A stretch of DNA of 14,039 nt from Oscillospiraceae bacterium (GTDB taxonomy: Bacteria > Bacillota > Clostridia > Oscillospirales > Ruminococcaceae), in NCBI GenBank assembly GCA_029240015.1, contig JARBTU010000017.1, forward strand, positions 1 to 14,039. The letters run 5' to 3'. Under the pieces are notes generated by a model. That model was not told the origin of the DNA. It saw only the letters and a program-made list of their open reading frames with translations, and searched no databases. This document shows positions 8,308 through 12,930 of the stretch, in pieces; the first letter of the stretch is position 1, and each line of letters begins with the position of its first letter. The translations under genes were made by a program, and so were the position numbers.

Positions 8308-8354
8308 GATAAAACCTATTGGATAAATTACAAAATATAATGGAGGTAAAAAAA

Positions 8355-8630
8355 ATGACAAAAACTGAATTAATTGCTGCGGTAGCTGCTAAAACCGAGT
8401 TGTCAAAAAAAGATGCGGATAAAGCTGTAAATGCTGTTATTGACGCTATTACAGAAGGCCTTGCAAGCGGAGAAAAAATACAACTTGTTGGATTTGGTAC
8501 ATTCGAAGTTCGCGATCGTGCAGCAAGAGAAGGTAAAAATCCATTAACCGGCGCAAAATTAAGCATACCTGCAACAAAGGTTCCTGCTTTCAAAGCCGGA
8601 AAATCTCTTAAAGAATTGGTTGCAAAATAA
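8355..8630 (+). CDS. hup: HU-type nucleoid DNA-binding protein
   Basis: The product is 91 residues, the standard HU length. ATG 8355 follows a strong TGGAGGTAA ribosome site (8341-8349); the in-frame TTG at 8319 would add an atypical N-terminus and is rejected. Family landmarks are MTKTELIAAVA, the GFGTFEVRDRAAREGKNP beta-arm with the conserved arm proline region (NPLTG), and VPAFKAGKSLKE at the C-terminus. It is a homodimeric histone-like protein that bends DNA. It sits between mazG and the S4 gene, as in many Clostridia, and is followed directly by a strong terminator. The strong ribosome site fits a highly made protein. Confidence 0.95.
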   Translation: MTKTELIAAVAAKTELSKKDADKAVNAVIDAITEGLASGEKIQLVGFGTFEVRDRAAREGKNPLTGAKLSIPATKVPAFKAGKSLKELVAK

Positions 8631-8645
8631 TAACAGTAAGATATA

Positions 8646-8687
8646 TTTAAAAAGGAAACCAATCTTTGATGTGGTTTCCTTTTTAAA
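8646..8687 (+). terminator. Rho-independent terminator after HU
   Basis: A perfect 16-bp inverted repeat (8646-8661 with 8672-8687; core AAGGAAACCA/TGGTTTCCTT) with a 10-base loop, its 3' arm ending in a run of five T. Because the arms are A-rich then T-rich it could also work on the opposite strand. It lies only 24 bases before the rqcP start codon. Confidence 0.85.
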
Positions 8688-8711
8688 TAATCTCACACGG
8701 GAGGATATTAC

Positions 8712-8960
8712 ATGAGGATTGATAAATACTTAAAAGTCACAAGGCTAATCAAAAGAAGGACAATCGCCAACGAGGCTTGCGACGCGGGCAAGATTCTCGT
8801 TAATCAAAAGGTTGCACGCGCTTCTTATGATGTCAAAATCGGCGATGTGGTTGAAATAAACATTGGAATGCGGCCTTTGAAAGTAAAGGTTTTAAAAGTA
8901 AGCGAATATGTAACTAAAGATAATGCAGCAGACAATTATATTGTAATTGAAAATGAATAG
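8712..8960 (+). CDS. rqcP: RqcP/YabO, S4-domain RNA-binding ribosome quality-control factor
   Basis: The product, 82 residues, is almost entirely one S4 RNA-binding domain: MRIDKYLKVTRLIKRRTIA, then ACDAGKILVNQKVARASYDVKIGDVVEI. This matches B. subtilis YabO (86 residues), renamed RqcP, which binds stalled 50S subunits with RqcH and helps poly-alanine tailing of incomplete chains; it is related to heat-shock protein Hsp15. ATG 8712 follows GGGAGGA (8699-8705) at six bases. The space between the HU terminator (ending 8687) and this ribosome site is too short for a complete promoter, so expression must depend on read-through or a start inside or before the terminator. A large hairpin follows the gene. 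Confidence 0.93.
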   Translation: MRIDKYLKVTRLIKRRTIANEACDAGKILVNQKVARASYDVKIGDVVEINIGMRPLKVKVLKVSEYVTKDNAADNYIVIENE

Positions 8961-8973
8961 TTTGGAATAAAGC

Positions 8974-9031
8974 ACACTCCTTAAGAATAAACTTTATTGT
9001 ATCATAAAGTTTATTCTTAAGGAGTGTTTTT
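8974..9031 (+). terminator. 24-bp perfect hairpin: terminator of rqcP and mask of the yabP ribosome site
   Basis: 8974-8997 is the exact reverse complement of 9004-9027, with a six-base loop (TGTATC, 8998-9003). The 3' arm ends in GTGT followed by more T (TTTTT, 9027-9031), as in an intrinsic terminator. The same 3' arm contains AAGGAG (9019-9024), the only good ribosome site for yabP, whose ATG is at 9034. RNA copied through both arms would therefore terminate or hide the yabP start signal. Confidence 0.85.
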
Positions 9032-9033
9032 CG

Positions 9034-9315
9034 ATGACTGAAGAAAAAAGGACAATAAAGTTACCGCACAATGTCATTATGGAAGACAGAAAAAATTTAT
9101 CTGTTTCAGGTGTTTCGGACATAGATCGGTTTGACGAACAAACAATAGTCGTTTTTACCGATATGGGAGAGCTCACCATAAAAGGATATGACCTTCATAT
9201 AAACAAGCTTAACGTGGACACAGGAGAGCTTACTGTAGAGGGTGATATATACTCTTTGATGTATTCCGATCAGGAAAAGAAATCCACAGGATTGTTTACA
9301 AAAATATTTAAATAA
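9034..9315 (+). CDS. yabP: YabP, sporulation protein (YabP/YqfC family)
   Basis: The product is 93 residues. It shows the YabP-family pattern HNVIMEDRKNLSVSGVSDIDRFDEQTI, followed by a run of beta strands (GELTIKGYDLHINKLNVDTGELTVEGDI). B. subtilis yabP is expressed under sigma-E in the mother cell and its loss impairs sporulation; its biochemical role is unknown. ATG 9034 has AAGGAG at nine bases, located inside the preceding hairpin. No signal peptide or membrane segment is seen. yabQ follows after 50 bases without a terminator. Confidence 0.92.
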   Translation: MTEEKRTIKLPHNVIMEDRKNLSVSGVSDIDRFDEQTIVVFTDMGELTIKGYDLHINKLNVDTGELTVEGDIYSLMYSDQEKKSTGLFTKIFK

Positions 9316-9365
9316 GTGATAAGAAAATTAAACGTCTCAAGAAAACTCTCAGGCGGTGACAATCT

Positions 9366-9920
9366 ATGGAAGTCTCAATATCAGAACAATCGTTAATTTT
9401 TTTGTATTCATGCGTTTTAGGAATCGGATTAGGGATCGTTTATGACATATTCAGGATTATTCGTCTTGCCATAAAAACGGGTCCTATTATTATTTTTATC
9501 CAAGATACAATTTATTTTATGGTTGCAGCATTTTCTACCTTTACTTTTTTGCTGTTCTTCACAGATGGACAGATTCGTGTATATGTCCTTATAGGAGAAT
9601 TTTTAGGCTGGATATTATATTATTTTACGATGGGCAAGCTAGTAATAAATGCTTCTAAATTCATTATTAAAATCATAAAAATTATTTTCAAATGGATATA
9701 TAAAATATTTATCAGACCTTTTGTGATTATATTTTCATATATCTATCACAAAATATGTGAACTATTTGTTAACATTTCAAGGATTTTCAAAAAAGTTAGT
9801 CAAAAGAGAAAATTCCTCTTGAAAAAAAAGGCTGTTTTATTGTATAATCTAAATAACAAAAGACGTGAGAAGAAAAAGGGTGAGAAGATTAATGCACAAA
9901 AGAAAAGCAAAAAAAAATAG
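9366..9920 (+). CDS. yabQ: YabQ, sporulation membrane protein
   Basis: The product has 184 residues. The N-terminal half has about three to four hydrophobic segments, including LIFLYSCVLGIGLGIVYDIF and IIFIQDTIYFMVAAFSTFTF. The GxxYDIFR motif after the first helix and the DxxYF...G.IR.Y segment are YabQ features. In B. subtilis YabQ sits in the outer forespore membrane and is needed for cortex formation. ATG 9366 follows AGGCGGTG (9351-9358). The C-terminal 40-50 residues are very lysine/arginine rich and end in a lysine run; part of this tail is encoded by DNA that also encodes the DivIC N-terminus (29-base overlap). Confidence 0.9.
   Translation: MEVSISEQSLIFLYSCVLGIGLGIVYDIFRIIRLAIKTGPIIIFIQDTIYFMVAAFSTFTFLLFFTDGQIRVYVLIGEFLGWILYYFTMGKLVINASKFIIKIIKIIFKWIYKIFIRPFVIIFSYIYHKICELFVNISRIFKKVSQKRKFLLKKKAVLLYNLNNKRREKKKGEKINAQKKSKKK
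9819..9848 (+). promoter_or_regulatory. Sigma-A-type promoter inside yabQ, serving divIC
   Basis: TTGAAA (9819-9824), an 18-base spacer and perfect TATAAT (9843-9848). It lies within the yabQ coding sequence, 44 bases upstream of the divIC ATG. It would give divIC vegetative expression independent of the sporulation genes before it. The A/T-rich context raises the chance of a random match. Confidence 0.58.
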
Positions 9921-10176
9921 AAGTTTTATTTTAACATTAGCTATCATTATTTTTTCCGGTTATGCAATTGTTGCGTTGGCTAGTTCTCAAGTTAAAATTG
10001 CCCAGCAAAAACGTGAATATCTTGATCTTAAAAAAAGTTACGAGCAAAAACTGGTTTTAAACAATGAGTTAGACTATGCACTGGATAATCATGGTGAAAA
10101 AGAATACTATGAAAAAAAAGCGAGAGAGAACGGATATGTTAATCCGGACGAACAAGTTTTTATAGATATGCCATAA
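9892..10176 (+). CDS. divIC: DivIC/FtsB-like septum formation initiator
   Basis: The product has 94 residues starting at ATG 9892, which has AAAGGGTGA (9875-9883) eight bases before it; GTGs at 9865 and 9880 are in frame but coincide with or precede that site. Layout is a short basic cytoplasmic tail (MHKRKAKKNR), one membrane helix (about 11-29, SFILTLAIIIFSGYAIVAL), an extracytoplasmic coiled coil (QQKREYLDLKKSYEQKL...) and the family C-terminus EYYEKKARENGYVNPDEQVF. DivIC forms the FtsL-DivIB-DivIC divisome subcomplex. The gene overlaps the yabQ 3' end by 29 bases and has a probable promoter within yabQ. Confidence 0.92.
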   Translation: MHKRKAKKNRSFILTLAIIIFSGYAIVALASSQVKIAQQKREYLDLKKSYEQKLVLNNELDYALDNHGEKEYYEKKARENGYVNPDEQVFIDMP

Positions 10177-10213
10177 ATTTAAGAAATTTCCCAGTAATCA
10201 ATTTATGTTTGTC

Positions 10214-10229
10214 AACAGGTTAACCTGTT
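10214..10229. promoter_or_regulatory. 16-bp perfect palindrome, possible operator
   Basis: AACAGGTTAACCTGTT equals its own reverse complement. It has no loop, so it looks more like a dimeric protein site than an RNA hairpin. It starts at the last base of TTGTCA (10209-10214) and ends three bases before GATATT (10233-10238), a poor but possible -35/-10 pair with an 18-base spacer. The binding protein is unknown. Confidence 0.45.
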
Positions 10230-10239
10230 AATGATATTA

Positions 10240-10287
10240 CGCCTGTGCAAATCTTTTGCAATTTGGCGGATACTTTTAAAAAAGTAT
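10240..10287 (+). repeat. Two adjacent inverted repeats in the leader before yabR
   Basis: The first is CGCC (10240-10243) with GGCG (10265-10268) enclosing TGCAAA (10246-10251) and TTTGCA (10255-10260) around a three-base loop. The second is ATACTTTT (10270-10277) with AAAAGTAT (10280-10287). Together they fill the space before the yabR ribosome site at 10295-10301. Neither is followed by a terminator-like T-run immediately, so a structured leader or protein sites are the likelier readings. Confidence 0.5.
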
Positions 10288-10315
10288 ATATTTTAAGGAG
10301 GCTTTTGTTTTTTTT

Positions 10316-10741
10316 ATGCAACTTGAAGTTGGAAAAATTGTAGAAGGTAAAGTGACGGGTATTACGAAGTTTGGTGCGTTTGTTGAAATTTCCGAAGGGG
10401 TTACCGGAATGGTACACATCTCGGAAGTTGCATCCACTTTTGTCAAAGAAATCAGTGAGCATCTAAAGGAAAACCAAGTAGTTAAAGTCAAAGTTTTAAG
10501 CATTGGCGAGGATGGAAAAATAAGTTTATCCATAAAAAAAGCAATTCCTCCGTCTCCTGCACAAAAAAGACCTTTTCAAAGGCAGTCACAGTCACGCGAC
10601 TTTTCATCCAGACGTGATGAACCCATGTCGTTTGAGGACATGATGAGCAAGTTCAAACAGTCCAGTGACGAAAAAATGTCCGATTTAAAGAAATTTATGG
10701 ACAATAAGCGTGGATCTTACTCAAAAAGAGGATCTAAATAA
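10316..10741 (+). CDS. yabR: YabR-like S1-domain RNA-binding protein
   Basis: The product has 141 residues. Residues 1-75 form one S1 OB-fold domain: LEVGKIVEGKVTGITKFGAFVEI, then GMVHISEVA and VKVKVLSIGEDGKISLSIKKA. The rest is a low-complexity basic/polar tail (PPSPAQKRPFQRQSQSRDFSSRRDEP) with a final FEDMMSKFKQSSDEKMSDLKKFMDNKRGS segment, as in B. subtilis YabR (GSP13-like). It probably binds RNA or ribosomes; the exact role is not established. ATG 10316 is 14 bases from AAGGAGG (10295-10301), longer than normal, the gap being mostly T (including eight in a row). A terminator follows the gene. Confidence 0.9.
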   Translation: MQLEVGKIVEGKVTGITKFGAFVEISEGVTGMVHISEVASTFVKEISEHLKENQVVKVKVLSIGEDGKISLSIKKAIPPSPAQKRPFQRQSQSRDFSSRRDEPMSFEDMMSKFKQSSDEKMSDLKKFMDNKRGSYSKRGSK

Positions 10742-10758
10742 GTATTTTTATATCGAAT

Positions 10759-10788
10759 AAAACGCACTCATTTTGATGAGTGCGTTTT
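10759..10788 (+). terminator. Rho-independent terminator after yabR
   Basis: AAAACGCACTCA (10759-10770) pairs perfectly with TGAGTGCGTTTT (10777-10788) around a six-base loop. The 3' arm ends in four T. The symmetric A/T flanks would also allow function on the other strand. Confidence 0.85.
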
Positions 10789-10821
10789 CAGTTTATGCTC
10801 ATTACTCAATTGGTTCAAGTG

Positions 10822-10850
10822 TTGACAAAGTGTAAAGAACAGGGCATAAT
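10822..10850 (+). promoter_or_regulatory. Near-consensus sigma-A promoter
   Basis: Perfect TTGACA (10822-10827), a 17-base spacer and CATAAT (10845-10850, one mismatch). It lies just after the yabR terminator and about 55 bases before the start of the small membrane protein gene, leaving a leader of roughly 48 bases. It starts a new transcription unit. Confidence 0.75.
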
Positions 10851-10904
10851 TTAATAGTAAGACATCTTTTTTTGACTACTTGTGTTTTAGGAGAATAATT
10901 TATT

Positions 10905-11366
10905 ATGAAAACTAAAATAAGACAGATTGGGTTTATTGTATTTATCTGTTTTTCCCTGTTCATTATTACCTTCGAAACTATATCCTTAAAAATATGCAGC
11001 GACATTGATGTAACCAATACATTACCAGCCTTCGCCACACAGAACCCTATCCTTAAATCATATTTCAGTTTTATTACGACTGATTTGGGATTCTATTTAG
11101 TAGTGGTTGCTCCAATTGTTTTGGTGTTTGCTGCTCAAATATTGATGCTTGTTTTAATGCTTATAAAAAAATCAAAAAGGGATTTAGAATACTCAGAAGG
11201 CTTTAATTTTCAAGACATGGTTTCAATGGATGGAAATCAGGAAACAATCTCTCATGATTGTTTCAAAGAGAGTCCCCTAAAGACAATGGATGCACTCAAA
11301 AACAAAGATGATTTAGTAGATGACATATTAAAAGAACTTTCAGCAAAAAAGTCAAGCCTTGATTAA
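10905..11366 (+). CDS. Small two-helix membrane protein, unknown
   Basis: The product has 153 residues and I do not recognise its family. ATG 10905 follows AGGAG (10889-10893) at 11 bases. There are two membrane segments (about 8-28, IGFIVFICFSLFIITFETIS, and about 60-87, LGFYLVVVAPIVLVFAAQILMLVLML) separated by a short loop of about 30 residues. A cytoplasmic-looking C-terminal tail (about 88-153) starts basic (KKSKRD) and becomes acidic, ending in DDLVDDILKELSAKKSSLD, a probable amphipathic helix. Positive-inside charge suggests both ends face the cytoplasm. It has its own promoter and precedes the GHL10 lipoprotein by 69 bases, but no functional link is shown. Confidence 0.78.
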   Translation: MKTKIRQIGFIVFICFSLFIITFETISLKICSDIDVTNTLPAFATQNPILKSYFSFITTDLGFYLVVVAPIVLVFAAQILMLVLMLIKKSKRDLEYSEGFNFQDMVSMDGNQETISHDCFKESPLKTMDALKNKDDLVDDILKELSAKKSSLD

Positions 11367-11367
11367 T

Positions 11368-11396
11368 ACATATCAATGTTTGAATTTTCATACAAT
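11368..11396 (+). promoter_or_regulatory. Candidate sigma-E-type (mother-cell) promoter before the GHL10 lipoprotein
   Basis: CATACAAT (11389-11396) matches the sigma-E -10 consensus CATACAHT at every position. ACATATC (11368-11374) matches five of seven of the -35 KMATATT, with the expected 14-base spacer. The same exact -10 octamer also occurs by chance inside hemZ and mtaD, so the call rests on its intergenic place and spacing. A weak sigma-A alternative (TTGAAT 11380-11385, 16 bases, TATATT 11402-11407) overlaps it. Confidence 0.42.
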
Positions 11397-11435
11397 GATA
11401 ATATATTATTTTATGGATGAATCGGAGAGGAATGG

Positions 11436-12914
11436 GTGGTTTTGAGGAGATTTTTTTCAGCATTACTGGTATTTTCCCTGTTGTTTGGCCTTACTGCGTG
11501 TGGTTCTAATAATCAAGCGTTAAACAATAGCTCTAATAGTAATACTGCAGTTTCAAGTAATCTATTATCCTTAAATAGCAGTCAATCAGAGGAAGAATCG
11601 GCTGTTGCAAGCTTTAATGAATACCCGTCTTCAAGTTCGTCAGTCTCTTTCGAGAAAGTTGACAAAATAAAAGACATTGTATCTTATTTAAAGCCATCCT
11701 CTAGCACTTCTTCAGTAACACAAAGCACCTCATCGGCAAAAAGCAGTTCCACTGGTGTTTTGCCTTCATCGACCTCGTATGTTCCTTTGAATTATCAAGA
11801 AACGAAAGCGATTTGGATTTCTTATCTTGAGTATGGAACGATTCTAAAATCAAAATCGCAACAGGCTTTTCAAGCGTCCGTTGCGAAAATGTTTGATAAC
11901 GTTATAAGTTTAGGACTGAACACGGTTATTGTTCAAGTAAGGCCTTTTTCCGATGCAATCTATGCGTCCGATTATTACCCTTGGTCCGCATACGCTTCGG
12001 GAACCGTAGGAAAAGCACCTTCTTTTGATCCGCTGAAAATCATGATAGAACAAGCACACAAACGAAAAATATCCCTTCATGCATGGGTTAATCCATTAAG
12101 AGGCATGACAGAAGCAGAGACAAAAAAAGTCGCAAACAACTTTTCAATCAAAAAATGGCATGACACAAGGGCATCTCATGATAAGCTTGTTTATAAAGGG
12201 GATCGCTGGTTTTTAAATCCCGCTCACCCGGAGGTCAGAACGCTGATTGCTAACGGCGTTCAGGAAATCGTTAAGAAATATGATGTGGACGGAATTCATA
12301 TAGATGATTACTTTTATCCCACAACAGCAAAATCTTTTGACGAAAAATCATACAAGCTGTATGGAGCAGGGAAGACATTGTCTGATTTTAGGCTGAACAA
12401 CTGCAACCAGATGCTAAAGCAAATGTACAGCGCCATTAAAAAAGTCAACCCTCAGGTGGAGTTTGGCGCAAGTCCGCAAGGGAATGTAAACAACAACTAT
12501 ACCAGCCAGTTCGCGGACGTGAAGCGCTGGTGCTCTGAAAAAGGATATATTGATTACATCGCACCCCAAATTTATTTTGGTTTTGAAAATCAGAGCCAGC
12601 CGTTTGACAAAACGCTTAAAACATGGAATGATATGATTAAACTAAGCTCTGTTAAAATGATTGTCGGGTTGGCTTGCCACAAAATTGATACACAGGACAA
12701 ATGGGCAGGAACAGGGTCTAACGAATGGAAAAATCAGGATGATATCATTAAGAAACAGATTGTACTGACTAAAAAGCAGACAAACTATGACGGTTTTATT
12801 CTTTTTGATTATAAATCATTGTTTGATTTAAAAACAGGTGAATATAAAAACAATGCAAGAGTGAAAAAAGAAATCAACAACTTTAAGGTCGAAATAAAAA
12901 ATGATGTGAAATAA
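11436..12914 (+). CDS. Lipoprotein with GHL10 (DUF187/YngK-like) glycoside-hydrolase-like domain
   Basis: The product has 492 residues. GTG 11436 follows GGAGAGG (11424-11430); TTG 11442 is an alternative. A basic start, hydrophobic stretch and lipobox GLTAC (C22) give a lipid-anchored exported protein. Residues 23-118 are a serine/asparagine-rich linker. Residues about 122-440 form a TIM-barrel GHL10 domain: KAIWISYLEYG, NTVIVQVRPFSDAIY, SLHAWVNPLRG (H215), WFLNPAHPEVR, VDGIHIDDYFYP (285-295, the likely acidic catalytic region), FGASPQGN and DYIAPQIYFGF (373-383). YngK-like proteins are presumed to act on cell-envelope or exogenous polysaccharide; substrate is not established here. A related gene follows after 16 bases. 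Confidence 0.88.
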   Translation: MVLRRFFSALLVFSLLFGLTACGSNNQALNNSSNSNTAVSSNLLSLNSSQSEEESAVASFNEYPSSSSSVSFEKVDKIKDIVSYLKPSSSTSSVTQSTSSAKSSSTGVLPSSTSYVPLNYQETKAIWISYLEYGTILKSKSQQAFQASVAKMFDNVISLGLNTVIVQVRPFSDAIYASDYYPWSAYASGTVGKAPSFDPLKIMIEQAHKRKISLHAWVNPLRGMTEAETKKVANNFSIKKWHDTRASHDKLVYKGDRWFLNPAHPEVRTLIANGVQEIVKKYDVDGIHIDDYFYPTTAKSFDEKSYKLYGAGKTLSDFRLNNCNQMLKQMYSAIKKVNPQVEFGASPQGNVNNNYTSQFADVKRWCSEKGYIDYIAPQIYFGFENQSQPFDKTLKTWNDMIKLSSVKMIVGLACHKIDTQDKWAGTGSNEWKNQDDIIKKQIVLTKKQTNYDGFILFDYKSLFDLKTGEYKNNARVKKEINNFKVEIKNDVK

Positions 12915-12930
12915 CAGGAGCTGAATAATT

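Noticed and set aside
8304..8319. Small inverted repeat ATAGG/CCTAT between mazG and HU
   Set aside because: A five-bp stem without a T-run is too weak to call a terminator.
8336..8341. TATAAT just before HU as a promoter -10
   Set aside because: It touches the ribosome site and would leave almost no leader, and no -35 lies at proper distance.
8240..8662. Minus-strand open frame (140 codons) opposite the mazG 3' end and HU
   Set aside because: It spans two well-supported genes on the other strand and shows no protein family feature.
8904..8936. Sigma-E-like pair GAATATG / CAGACAAT inside rqcP as a yabP promoter
   Set aside because: The spacer is 18 bases, too long, and the transcript would include the whole masking hairpin.
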